Positions 34,902 to 43,230 of a stretch of DNA of 64,000 nt are shown one piece after another. Source of the DNA: Cecembia calidifontis (GTDB lineage Bacteria; Bacteroidota; Bacteroidia; Cytophagales; Cyclobacteriaceae). The stretch lies in NCBI RefSeq assembly GCF_004216715.1, contig NZ_SGXG01000001.1, positions 2,650,501 through 2,714,500 on the forward strand, given 5' to 3'. Numbering within the stretch: position 1 is the first letter of the stretch; the number at the start of each line of letters is the position of its first letter. The position numbers and the translations under genes were made by a program. The notes beneath the pieces were generated by a model, which saw only the letters and a program-made list of their open reading frames with translations, was not told where the DNA came from and did no database searches.

Positions 34902-35053
34902 GATCAAATTGGATTTAAACAAATGTACGATGAATATAAACAGATAGATGTATATGGATTACAGGTTTAACTACCAAGATTACTTATTGGGATATTAAGT
35001 CATTTAGCCGTAGCAATTAATCGTTAAATTTGATTGAAACAATTCATCAAGCC

Positions 35054-35956
35054 ATGGAAAACTTACGTCGGTTTGAAACAATTCAAGATTACAATGAATT
35101 CAACAACAATGAGACGCTCCACCCTTTGGTCAGTGTGGTGGATGTTTCCAAGGCCGATCCAAGGTCAGCCTCCAATATGTATTTTGGTTTTTATACCGTT
35201 TTTTTGAAGGAAGTCAAATGTGGGGACTTGCGATATGGGAGGAATACCTACGACTACCAAGAAGGGACTTTGGCTTTTATAGGTCCTGGTCAGGTTATCC
35301 GTGTGGATAATCCAGGGGAGGTATATCAACCCAAAGGGACCGCGCTGATATTCCATCCGGATTTATTGCAGGGAACATCCTTAGCAGGTCAGATGCAGCA
35401 ATACACTTTCTTCGGCTATGAATCGCATGAGGCTTTGCACCTGTCTGAAAGAGAAAGAAAAATTGTGCTGGATTGCTTCGCCAAAATCCAATATGAACTT
35501 GAGCAGGCTATCGACAAACACAGCAAAAAACTGATTGCTTCCAATATTGAACTGTTTTTGAACTACTGTACCCGTTTCTATGACCGTCAGTTTATCACCA
35601 GAGAAAATGTCCATCAGGGCATCATGCACCGTATGGAAAACCTGATCAATGATTATTTCAGATCAGAAAAGCCCCGGAAATTGGGTTTACCTTCTGTTGC
35701 TTACTGTGCTGATGTCTTGAATCTATCTGCCAATTATTTAGGAGATTTGGTCAAAAAGGAAACGGGAAAATCAGCTCAAGAATATATTCAGGCCAAGATA
35801 ATCACTGAAGCCAAAGAAAGAATTTTTGATGTGCAAAAGTCTGTCTCTGAGGTGGCATACGAATTGGGATTCAAATATCCCCAACATTTTACCCGCTTTT
35901 TTAAGCAGCAGGTCGGACAGACACCGGGAGAATATAGAACAGGGGTAAATAATTAA
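35054..35956 (+). CDS. AraC-family transcriptional regulator (distinct type)
   Basis: 300 aa from the ATG at 35054; an upstream TTG at 35030 is possible. The N-terminal domain (DVSKADPRSASNMYFGFYTVFLKEVKCG, FIGPGQVIRV) is cupin-like but of another subgroup than the three paralogues elsewhere. The C-terminal two-helix-turn-helix region includes VAYCADVLNLSANYLGDLVKKETG and VSEVAYELGFKYPQHFTRFFKQQVG. It is divergent from the CMD/cupin operon and 11 bp ahead of the PQQ dehydrogenase gene, so it may control either or both. Confidence 0.9.
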   Translation: MENLRRFETIQDYNEFNNNETLHPLVSVVDVSKADPRSASNMYFGFYTVFLKEVKCGDLRYGRNTYDYQEGTLAFIGPGQVIRVDNPGEVYQPKGTALIFHPDLLQGTSLAGQMQQYTFFGYESHEALHLSERERKIVLDCFAKIQYELEQAIDKHSKKLIASNIELFLNYCTRFYDRQFITRENVHQGIMHRMENLINDYFRSEKPRKLGLPSVAYCADVLNLSANYLGDLVKKETGKSAQEYIQAKIITEAKERIFDVQKSVSEVAYELGFKYPQHFTRFFKQQVGQTPGEYRTGVNN

Positions 35957-35967
35957 GGTATAGTAAA

Positions 35968-38124
35968 ATGAAGAACATTCAAAGAAAAAATAAACTTGGC
36001 TTAAGTCAGATAGCAATTATAGTCCTCTTGATTTTCTTTATATCCTGTGGTCAAAAGGAAACAATAGATAATGGTTGGGGTGCTTATAAAGCTGATCCAA
36101 AAAGTACCAGCTATTCCCCATTGGACCAGATCAACCTATCCAATGTCAGTCAGTTGGAAAATGTCTGGATCTTTCAGATGAGTGATCTGGAACCTGGTGC
36201 TGATCCGGTTTCAAGCCAAAGTAACCCGATCATTGTGGATGGGGTCATGTATGTCAATTCCGGCAAACAGACGGTTTATGCCATCGATGCGGCTACGGGC
36301 AAAGAAATCTGGTCATTCAAATCCCTGAAAGAAGGTATGCCGAGTGCAGCCAGTAGAGGAGTTACTTATTGGGAAAGCGGCGATGACAAAAGAATCCTTT
36401 ACTCCTCCGGCAATGACCTGATGGCCATAAATGCCAAAACAGGGAAGCTGATTCCATCTTTTGGAAAAGAGGGAAGGGTGAACCTTAATGAAGGCGTAAG
36501 GGATGACCCTGATAAAATTTCTGTTACCCTGACCACCCCTGGAAGGATCTACAAAGACCTGATCATCATTGGGTCAAGGCTACCGGATTTTTATGGTGCG
36601 CCTCCTGGTTACATTAGGGCGTACAATTGTAAGACAGGAGAATTGGTCTGGACTTTTCACACCATTCCACTTCCGGGCGAACCAGGCTACGAAACCTGGC
36701 CTCCGGATGCCTACAAATATGCAGGTGGAGCAAACAGCTGGGCAGGAATGAGTGTGGATACCGAAAGAGGGATGGTGTTCATTGCGCTGGGCTCTCCTTC
36801 TTATGATTTTTATGGAGCGGATAGAGCCGGCGAAAACCTGTACGGGAATTCTGTTTTGGCATTGGATGCGGCCACAGGACAGTACAAATGGCATTTCCAG
36901 ACGGTTCACCATGATCTTTGGGATTATGACCTGCCATCTCCACCCAATTTGGTGACGATCAAAAAAGATGGAAAGGATGTCGATGCAGTGGCGCAAGTGA
37001 CCAAGCACGGTTTTATTTTTGTATTGGATCGTGATACCGGTCAGCCGCTTTTTCCAGTTGAGGAAAGACCTGTTCCCCAATCCAATATTCCGGGGGAAGT
37101 GACCTGGCCTACCCAACCCTTTCCGCTGAAACCTGCACCCTTTGTGAAGCAGTTTATGACGGAAGAAGACCTGAACTATTATTCCGAAGAAGACTATCAG
37201 GCAATTCTGCAACAGTTCAGATCTGTCCGATATGAGGGTTTGTTTACGCCGCCTGATCTGAAAGGCACTTTATCCCTTCCTGCTACAAGAGGAGGAGCCA
37301 ATTGGGGTGGGGCTGCTTTTGATCCCAATTCCACTTACCTCTATATACGGGGAAACAACCTTCCCGAAATCATGACCATTGTGGATATTGACAAGCATTT
37401 TGCAGCCAGGGACAACTCAGTTTTTGAATCCGGAAGGGTGGTTTATATGCAGCATTGCGCCACTTGTCATGGGGAGGATAAAAAAGGAATCCCTCCAACA
37501 TTTCCTGATGTGTCAAACCTGAAAGACAAAATGAGCGAAAACCTTGCCCTTGAAAAAATCAGAATAGGAGGAGGTGCCATGCCCGGCTATGCGGGGGTAT
37601 TGACTGAAGCTGAACAAAGTGCCATTATCGCCTATTTATATGACAAAGTGGACCAAGCTTCTGACGGTGCTGTTGACAACTCAAACGAGGAGAAACCGGT
37701 GCGATATGGCAATATCACCGCCTACAGAACCTGGTCAGGCCCAAGTGGAAATCCGGCCATGAAAGGTCCTTGGGGCACATTGAATGCCTTGAATCTTTCA
37801 ACAGGAGAATATGAATGGCAGATCCCTTTAGGTAATGATGAAAAATTACAGGAACCCGGCGGACCTCTTACAGGATTGTTGGGCCGGTCAGGTCCGATGG
37901 TGACCGCTGGAGGCTTGGTGTTTATCAGTGGTGCAGAGGATAAAAAGATCTGGGCCTTTGATGCCAAAACAGGCAAAATGGTATGGGAGTACACGTTGCC
38001 TGCCGCCAATAATGCGAATGTCTGTTCCTATCAGGTCAATGGCAAACAATATGTAGCCCTAACTGTGGGCGGCACCAAAGAAAATCCTTCAGGGTCTGTA
38101 ATGGCTTTTGCTTTGCCTAGATGA
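35968..38124 (+). CDS. PQQ-dependent dehydrogenase with inserted cytochrome c domain, lipoprotein
   Basis: 718 aa, quinoprotein glucose/alcohol dehydrogenase family. Signal with lipobox FISC. The eight-bladed propeller shows repeated W-motif stretches (VYAIDAATGKEIWSFKS, GYIRAYNCKTGELVWTFHT, VLALDAATGQYKWHFQTVHHDLWDYD, KIWAFDAKTGKMVWEYTLP). A haem c domain with CATCH (residues 497-501) and MPGYAG as distal ligand is inserted before the last blades. It should oxidise a sugar or alcohol at the membrane and feed electrons to cytochromes. The gene follows the AraC regulator by 11 bp. Confidence 0.93.
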   Translation: MKNIQRKNKLGLSQIAIIVLLIFFISCGQKETIDNGWGAYKADPKSTSYSPLDQINLSNVSQLENVWIFQMSDLEPGADPVSSQSNPIIVDGVMYVNSGKQTVYAIDAATGKEIWSFKSLKEGMPSAASRGVTYWESGDDKRILYSSGNDLMAINAKTGKLIPSFGKEGRVNLNEGVRDDPDKISVTLTTPGRIYKDLIIIGSRLPDFYGAPPGYIRAYNCKTGELVWTFHTIPLPGEPGYETWPPDAYKYAGGANSWAGMSVDTERGMVFIALGSPSYDFYGADRAGENLYGNSVLALDAATGQYKWHFQTVHHDLWDYDLPSPPNLVTIKKDGKDVDAVAQVTKHGFIFVLDRDTGQPLFPVEERPVPQSNIPGEVTWPTQPFPLKPAPFVKQFMTEEDLNYYSEEDYQAILQQFRSVRYEGLFTPPDLKGTLSLPATRGGANWGGAAFDPNSTYLYIRGNNLPEIMTIVDIDKHFAARDNSVFESGRVVYMQHCATCHGEDKKGIPPTFPDVSNLKDKMSENLALEKIRIGGGAMPGYAGVLTEAEQSAIIAYLYDKVDQASDGAVDNSNEEKPVRYGNITAYRTWSGPSGNPAMKGPWGTLNALNLSTGEYEWQIPLGNDEKLQEPGGPLTGLLGRSGPMVTAGGLVFISGAEDKKIWAFDAKTGKMVWEYTLPAANNANVCSYQVNGKQYVALTVGGTKENPSGSVMAFALPR

Positions 38125-38183
38125 TTTAGAGTACAGAAAAAATCCAATTTAGGAGAATTCACTCTTTGATTTGACCATTTAGA

Positions 38184-38220
38184 AGACCTGTCAGGTATTC
38201 AAAACCCGACAGGTCTCTTT
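38184..38220 (+). terminator. Hairpin terminator after the PQQ dehydrogenase
   Basis: Stem AGACCTGTC (38184-38192) with GACAGGTCT (38208-38216), then CTTTCT. It shares the CCTGTC core with the dispersed REP-like hairpins, so it may be one of them acting as a terminator. Confidence 0.5.
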
Positions 38221-38360
38221 CTAACAGAGTTTTTTAAAGCAGAAGACAATCTATTTTAAAATCAATTTTATGTAATTCCATTAAAGCCCATTTTAATGTC
38301 CAAAAGGACTTGTTTTGAATGATTTCATTCGATATGTTTACTTGTATATAACGGAAACCT

Positions 38361-38522
38361 ATGAAGCCTTACATGTTATCGCTTGTTTTTGTTTTTTCCC
38401 AGCTCAAACTAATTGCCCAAGGAGGGGTAAACAATCTTTTGGATAGGAACTATGCCCTGATGGAAGGTTTTCCAGAGGCCGGTAGAAATTATTTTCTGAA
38501 CCTGGCCTTTACACATTATTGA
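38361..38522 (+). pseudogene. Internally deleted TonB-dependent receptor: signal peptide joined to C-terminus
   Basis: A 53-codon frame. Residues 1-20 (MKPYMLSLVFVFSQLKLIAQ) are a signal peptide; residues 21-53 (GGVNNLLDRNYALMEGFPEA then GRNYFLNLAFTHY, stop) are the last strands of a TonB receptor, where NLLDRNYXXXXGFPXXGR is the standard ending. About 600-900 residues between them are missing, and the junction is in frame. It ends just before the dihaem peroxidase gene. Confidence 0.8.
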
Positions 38523-38532
38523 TTTGATACCA

Positions 38533-39639
38533 ATGCCAAGAAAGAAAAAAAAATACAGGATATTGGTTTGGGGAATCTTAGGTTTCCTGTTTCCTCTGTT
38601 TCTTTTTTCATTTGATTCCCATTCGCCCCATCAGCCAGAACCCTATTTATTGGTCTATCCGGCTTATTTTGGGGGTAGGATTGCTGTTCCTGATGATAAT
38701 CCCACTACTATTGAGGGTGTGGAGCTTGGCAGAATGCTGTTTTACGAAACCAAACTCTCCAAAAACAATCAGATTTCATGCTCCTCTTGCCATCAACAAA
38801 AGCTTGCTTTTACGGACGGGAAGTCCTTCAGTGATGGGGTGGACGGAGGAGTAACCAAACGCAATTCCATGTCTTTGGCCAATTTGCTCTGGGTCAGGAA
38901 TTTGTTTTGGGACGGAAGATCCAAAAGTCTTGAAGAACAAGCCGTTTTTCCTTTGACTGATCCGCATGAGATGGGACAAAGCCTGGAAGAGTCCGTCAAA
39001 AAACTTGAGGAATCAATGGAGTACAAAGATTATTTTTACCGGGCTTTTGGAAGTCCTGAGATCAATGAAAAGCGAATTGTCCAAGCATTGGCACAGTTTC
39101 AGAGGACACTGATATCTGCGGATGCGCCCTATGATCGTTACTTAAATGGAACCCATGAGCTTACAGCGATGGAGTTACTGGGTCTTAATCTTTTTATGAA
39201 TAATCCTGATCCTAGGAACGGAGTCCGTGGTGCCAACTGCGGCCATTGTCATGGCACGCCGAAACTTTACAAGGAGCTTTTTCATAACAATGGTTTGGAC
39301 ATTATCCCGAATGATCCGGGAAGAATGGAAGTCACCGGACAGGGAAGCGACCTGGGAAGATTCCGTGTACCCACCTTACGCAATATTGCCGTCACCGCGC
39401 CTTATATGCATGATGGGAGATTTCAAACGTTGGAAGAGGTGTTGGACCACTATAATGAGCATATTCAGCCCAGTGAAACCCTCAGTCCATTTTTGAGGAA
39501 TGTTTCCAATGAAATGGGCGGTACTTCACTACAATTAAGCAAAATGGAGAAAAATGCCATCATTGCTTTTCTGCATACCTTGACAGATTCTACCTTCCTT
39601 ACCAATCCTAAATTCTCTGATCCCCACATCAAAAATTGA
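38533..39639 (+). CDS. Dihaem cytochrome-c peroxidase / MauG-like protein
   Basis: 368 aa from the ATG at 38533 (a TTG at 38524 is less likely). An N-terminal signal anchor is followed by two haem c motifs: CSSCH (Cys83, Cys86, His87) and CGHCH (Cys236, Cys239, His240). Conserved segments include LGRMLFYETKLSKNNQISCSS, KRNSMSLANLLWVRNLFWDGR, FRVPTLRNIAVTAPYMHDGRFQTLEEVLDHY and a Met-containing tail. The enzyme reduces H2O2 with cytochrome electrons in the periplasm, or acts as a MauG-type maturation oxidase. The TonB receptor remnant before it suggests a former operon with an uptake receptor. Confidence 0.93.
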   Translation: MPRKKKKYRILVWGILGFLFPLFLFSFDSHSPHQPEPYLLVYPAYFGGRIAVPDDNPTTIEGVELGRMLFYETKLSKNNQISCSSCHQQKLAFTDGKSFSDGVDGGVTKRNSMSLANLLWVRNLFWDGRSKSLEEQAVFPLTDPHEMGQSLEESVKKLEESMEYKDYFYRAFGSPEINEKRIVQALAQFQRTLISADAPYDRYLNGTHELTAMELLGLNLFMNNPDPRNGVRGANCGHCHGTPKLYKELFHNNGLDIIPNDPGRMEVTGQGSDLGRFRVPTLRNIAVTAPYMHDGRFQTLEEVLDHYNEHIQPSETLSPFLRNVSNEMGGTSLQLSKMEKNAIIAFLHTLTDSTFLTNPKFSDPHIKN

Positions 39640-39647
39640 AAAAAACT

Positions 39648-40157
39648 ATGTATTCAAAGCCAATTTCACATTTCCTCCTCATTTTCTGTTTGGTGTTTCT
39701 TTCCTTTCTGACCTTTGGCCAATCTTCAGAAACAGCTTTTGTCAGGGTAGAAGGGGAAGTCTTGCGACCACTGAAATTGACAATAGAAGACCTTAAGCAA
39801 CTGCCGGCCCATGAGGTGCGCGTAGCCGGAATGCAGGGGGTTGAACAGACTTTCAAAGGTGCGAGATTGGTTGATGTCCTTGAACAGGCGGGGGTAACTT
39901 TAGGAAGAGATCTGCGAGGAGAAAACCTGACCAAATCCTTATTAATGGCTGCGGCAGACGGATACGAAGTGCTGTATTCCCTGGCAGAAATTGACCCGGA
40001 GTTCACTGATGAAGTGGTGATACTAGCTTATGAAAAAGAGGGGAAACCGTTGCCAACGGGAGAAGGTCCCTTCCGTATCATTGCCCCAAGTGACAAAAGA
40101 CCTGCCCGTTGGATTCGGGAACTGCAATCTATCAAAGTGCTTTTTCCTAAGGATTGA
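39648..40157 (+). CDS. Exported molybdopterin-dependent oxidoreductase domain (sulfite-oxidase fold), small
   Basis: 169 aa from ATG 39648; the first in-frame TTG at 39636 overlaps the previous stop. Signal peptide ends LTFG-Q. The remainder (VRVEGEVLRPLKLTIEDLKQLP, VEQTFKGARLVDVLEQAGV, ADGYEVLYSLAEIDPEF, GPFRIIAPSDKRPARWIREL) is the small sulfite-oxidase-like fold. The conserved Cys that coordinates Mo in true enzymes is not seen, so it is probably a non-catalytic or unusual family member. Adjacent to the dihaem peroxidase, as in many Bacteroidota operons. Confidence 0.8.
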   Translation: MYSKPISHFLLIFCLVFLSFLTFGQSSETAFVRVEGEVLRPLKLTIEDLKQLPAHEVRVAGMQGVEQTFKGARLVDVLEQAGVTLGRDLRGENLTKSLLMAAADGYEVLYSLAEIDPEFTDEVVILAYEKEGKPLPTGEGPFRIIAPSDKRPARWIRELQSIKVLFPKD

Positions 40158-40600
40158 CGGGTTTTGTGAGAAATTTAGATGCTTTGACTACAGGCAGTTG
40201 TAAGTTAGTTGTCCCTGTGATGCAATGGTTTGATTTTATTCATACCTCACAGGACAAAGTTTTGAAAATCGTGGTAACTGAAGGTGAGGCTATGGTAGGA
40301 AGGGTTTCGGTTAGGGCGAATACTACTTTTTTTGAAACCGACAGGATTCTGAGAAGCATACAATTGCCTGTCAATCCAAAGGCGATTGATTATTGGAAAT
40401 TGGAATACCAAGGATATACCCAAGATGAACTTCAATTCAATGGGGTGGATTCCAAAATTGCCCAAGCCAAAAAGGATTTTGAGGAAAGTATTAGATTAGC
40501 GGCTTTGAATCTAAACCAATTCAGAATTTCCAAGGAAGAGTTGAAAGAAATAATTTTAATTAGGTTACGGGAAAGGGAGAAAATAGATTTTCAGTTTTAA
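40154..40600 (+). CDS. Hypothetical protein, possibly translationally coupled
   Basis: 148 codons, starting with TTG at 40154 that overlaps the previous stop by 4 bp, or with GTG at 40166. The C-terminal half is helical and charged (KKDFEESIRLAALNLNQFRISKEELKEIILIRLREREK). I recognise no family. Composition is like the neighbours. The lack of a good start and the RAYT-associated hairpins right after it make me cautious; it could be the end of an older gene. Confidence 0.4.
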   Translation: MTGFVRNLDALTTGSCKLVVPVMQWFDFIHTSQDKVLKIVVTEGEAMVGRVSVRANTTFFETDRILRSIQLPVNPKAIDYWKLEYQGYTQDELQFNGVDSKIAQAKKDFEESIRLAALNLNQFRISKEELKEIILIRLREREKIDFQF

Positions 40601-40604
40601 AAGT

Positions 40605-40986
40605 TCGACCCTGCCTTTGCCGTCAGGCAGGCCTGTCGGGATCGGGATGATCAAATGCCCAATTTACCTTAATCCCCCGGTTTTACCGGGGCTCCGCCAC
40701 AGCGGACAAGTTATTGATAGGTTTGATCCTATCAGGATCGAGAAGACCAAAAGTATGATTTATTATAATATCTCAATTTCTCATGGTATCCTTAACGATG
40801 GATAAGCTATCGAGTAGTTTGAGTTTTTTTTCCATATAGGAATTTCATGGTCATTTTTTCAAATAAATGACAAAAATCAATGAAAGACCCCGAATGGGGT
40901 AAAACCTTTCAATAGCCACGGGTACAACTCGTGGGAAAAGGTGATAAATTAACCCAATTATCTCCCGACCCTAAAAGGGCCGAACT
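40605..40986. repeat. REP-like hairpin block upstream of the intact RAYT
   Basis: Hairpins in order: CTGCC...GGCAG region (40611-40630), CCCCGGTTTTACCGGGG (40675-40691), GATCCTATCAGGATC (40725-40739), ACCCCGAATGGGGT (40887-40900), CCACGGGTACAACTCGTGG (40916-40934) and GACCCTAAAAGGGCC (from 40967). Linkers TTATTGATAGGTTT and AAAACCTTTCAATAGCC are inverted relative to each other, as in the 20.4-kb block. No gene in 40601-41072. Confidence 0.85.
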
Positions 40987-41072
40987 GATATTAATCGGAT
41001 AAGTTTTTTGAACTTCTAGAACTTTGTGAAAATTACCGATATTTTTATTTTTTGGCATTTAATTCTTTCATT

Positions 41073-41519
41073 ATGAGCACCTACACGCAGATTATTTACC
41101 ATTTTGTATTCGCTACCAAACACCGCCAACCGACCTTAGTCCAATCCGAAAAGAAAAGGCTTTTCGCCTATATCCACCAGCTATTGACCAATAAGAATTG
41201 CCATTTATATCGGATCAATGGTATGGAAGATCATCTGCATATTTTGACACATGTACATCCGGTTGTAGCACCTTCATCATTGATTAAAGACATCAAATTG
41301 GCAAGCAGTGATTTCATCAAAACTGAACGTATCTTTCCAAATTTTAATGGTTGGCAAGATGGTTATGCCGCATTCACAGAGACGATTAAAGCCAAAGATA
41401 GGCTGATCCAGTATGTTAAAAATCAAGAGGAGCATCATAAAAAGGTTACATTTTTGGAAGAGTACAAGTCTTTGTTGGAGGAATATGAAATTGAATTTGA
41501 TCCGAGGTATTTGTTGTAG
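41073..41519 (+). CDS. RAYT-type Y1 (HUH) transposase, intact
   Basis: 148 aa from the ATG at 41073, matching the start of the broken copy at 20860. It is the single-domain Y1_Tnp type of IS200/REP-associated tyrosine transposases: STYTQIIYHFVFATKHRQP, the HUH motif in EDHLHILTHVHP, and the helix with the nucleophile Tyr (KDRLIQYVKNQEEHH). It is flanked by hairpin blocks on both sides rather than IS200 ends, which fits a domesticated RAYT. It would process single-stranded REP hairpins. Confidence 0.92.
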   Translation: MSTYTQIIYHFVFATKHRQPTLVQSEKKRLFAYIHQLLTNKNCHLYRINGMEDHLHILTHVHPVVAPSSLIKDIKLASSDFIKTERIFPNFNGWQDGYAAFTETIKAKDRLIQYVKNQEEHHKKVTFLEEYKSLLEEYEIEFDPRYLL

Positions 41520-41538
41520 AATAAAGGTTCGAACAGTT

Positions 41539-41758
41539 CGACCCCTTTAGGGTCGGGATGACTTTTTCGAATAAAAATCCTGATCCCCCAGTTTCACTGG
41601 GGGCTATTGAAAAGTTTGATCCTTTCAGGATCATTTTTTTTTCATAAGTGAATACACAGGTCACCCCGAATGGGGTCAAACCTTTCAATAGCTATGGGTG
41701 CAACCCGGGGATGGGGAGGTTTATATATTCATTAATTCCTTCTGGCCCTATATGGGTC
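41539..41758. repeat. REP-like hairpin block downstream of the intact RAYT
   Basis: CGACCCCTTTAGGGTCG (41539-41555), CCCCCAGTTTCACTGGGGG (41585-41603), GATCCTTTCAGGATC (41618-41632), ACCCCGAATGGGGT (41663-41676), an imperfect ATGGGTGCAACCCGGG (from about 41694) and GGCCCTATATGGGTC (41744-41758). Order and linkers repeat those of the upstream block. A plus-strand open frame across it is not a gene. Confidence 0.85.
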
Positions 41759-41778
41759 GAACTTTTTTTAATTTCTGA

Positions 41779-42135
41779 TTACCCTTCAATCATATTGATC
41801 ACCTTTGTTGGAATACCAACTACAATCGCATTGTCCGGCACATCTTTTATTGACAACGGCTCCTGCTGCCACGATGGCATTTTCTCATACAGTGACACCG
41901 GGGAGGATGGTGGCTCCGGCTCCAATCCAGGCATTGCGCTTGATATGAACCTGCCCTAAAATCAATTGCCTTCTGTTCTTGGGATCTAAAGGATGGTTTT
42001 CGCTGGTAATTTTCACCTGAGGACCAATCATTACTTCATCTTCAATGATAATCCCACCCAAATCCAAAAAAGAACAACCTTGGTTGATAAAGGCGTTTTT
42101 TCCAATTGTGGTAAACTTTCCGGTTTGGTATGAAA
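41779..42135 (-). pseudogene. Hexapeptide-repeat acetyltransferase, broken
   Basis: The minus strand reads TIGKNAFINQGCSFLDLGG, IIIEDEVMIGPQVKITSENH, HIKRNAWIGAGATILPGVTV, then TGA where Gly is expected. ENAIVAAGAVV follows, then a one-base frameshift after which DNAIVVGIP and a stop at 41779 complete the protein. This is the left-handed beta-helix of maltose/galactoside O-acetyltransferases. The N-terminus is cut where the AraC locus begins. Confidence 0.8.
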
Positions 42136-42150
42136 AGAAGGAAAAACAGT

Positions 42151-43047
42151 TTACCCCTCCCGAAACTTTAGCGGACTGGTCTCCATATGCTTTTTGAAGA
42201 AATTATTGAAATGGGTTACTTCCGCGAAACCCAAGGCATAGGCAATTTCCCCTACATTCCATTTGCTGTGTTTGAGTAGTACTTTGGATTCCTGCACCAA
42301 GCGGTCTGCTATCACCTGTGAGGTAGTTTTTCCTGTAACTTCTTTTACGGCACGGTTGAGGTGGTTGACGTGGACATTGAGGTGCTCGGCAAATTCGGAG
42401 GGGGAACGGAGCTCAATCTTGGGATGGTTATCTTCTATGGGGAATTGTCTTTCGAGCAATTCGGTAAACATGGCCGTAATCCTGTGGGAAGCATTGAATG
42501 GCTGCCGGTCATTCAGGGTGTTCGGCTGCAATTTGAGCCCGTAATGGATGAGTTCAAAGATGTGGTTTCGGATGCTATCGTATTTGTATTTGTAATCCGA
42601 TTTGAAATCCTTTTCCATCTTTTGGAAAATTGCTTCAATTTCCAACACCTGTGCATCAGAAAGTTCAAAAACATGGTTTCCGGTAGGCTGGAAAATTTCA
42701 TACTGCATGATATTTCCGAAATGGCTCATAAAGTGCTGATTGAAAATACAATATTGGCCCTGAAGCTCCTCATGATGTTCCCATTTATAGGGAATCAGAG
42801 GATTTGAAAAGGATAGCGCTTGTTTTTTTACTTCAATGACCTGATCAGCATAATAGACCGTACCATGACCTTTGACCAACATGATTTTGTAAAAGTCCCT
42901 GCGACGGTAAGGAATCGTTGTCTGTTTCCCATGGGAGTATTGGTCTAAACCAAACATATTGAAATGACCGAAATCATTCCGGATATTTTCAGGAAGCCAG
43001 TTGAATTTCCTTTTGTAGAATTCTTCTAGTGTTTCGGGTTTAGTCAT
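42151..43047 (-). CDS. AraC-family transcriptional regulator (copy C)
   Basis: 298 aa, very close to the 8153 regulator over the whole length; differences cluster in the first 30 residues and the last helix. Cupin-like N-terminal half and two helix-turn-helix motifs as in that copy. It is preceded by the same tandem operator-like element (43057-43101) and 11-bp phased repeats (43152-43206). The partner barrel gene upstream is intact here, making this the best-preserved of the three pairs. Confidence 0.93.
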   Translation of the reverse strand: MTKPETLEEFYKRKFNWLPENIRNDFGHFNMFGLDQYSHGKQTTIPYRRRDFYKIMLVKGHGTVYYADQVIEVKKQALSFSNPLIPYKWEHHEELQGQYCIFNQHFMSHFGNIMQYEIFQPTGNHVFELSDAQVLEIEAIFQKMEKDFKSDYKYKYDSIRNHIFELIHYGLKLQPNTLNDRQPFNASHRITAMFTELLERQFPIEDNHPKIELRSPSEFAEHLNVHVNHLNRAVKEVTGKTTSQVIADRLVQESKVLLKHSKWNVGEIAYALGFAEVTHFNNFFKKHMETSPLKFREG

Positions 43048-43056
43048 GTTTAAAAT

Positions 43057-43101
43057 GATATATGCTACGCGATATTGATAGATATATGCCTGTGGCGATA
43101 T
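43057..43101. promoter_or_regulatory. Tandem GATAT operator-like repeat upstream of araC copy C
   Basis: Units at 43057-43075 and 43081-43101, both opening GATATATGC and closing GCGATAT, 24 bp apart. The first lies 10 bp from the start codon. Homologous to the pair at 9104-9148. Confidence 0.52.
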
Positions 43102-43151
43102 AAGTTCCTGGCATCACTCAACTTAAATATTTTGAGTGCTGATTTTGGAGC

Positions 43152-43206
43152 TTATTTCAACCTTATTTCTATCATATTTCTACTTTATTTCTCCTCTATT
43201 TCAAAA
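43152..43206. repeat. Five 11-bp phased direct repeats (TTATTTCAACC type)
   Basis: TTATTTCAACC, TTATTTCTATC, ATATTTCTACT, TTATTTCTCCT and CTATTTCAAAA follow each other without gaps from 43152. The A/T-TATTTC core is kept in every unit and the period equals about one turn of DNA. Confidence 0.8.
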
Positions 43207-43230
43207 TCCACTTAAATCACTGGAATTTAT

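Noticed and set aside
36580..37212. A 210-codon minus-strand open frame
   Set aside because: Antisense to the PQQ dehydrogenase, whose propeller motifs are unmistakable.
41648..41959. A 103-codon plus-strand open frame
   Set aside because: Runs through REP hairpins and the antisense of an acetyltransferase pseudogene.
43152..43206. CRISPR or coding tandem repeat
   Set aside because: The 11-bp units have no spacers, and the array lies in an intergenic promoter region.
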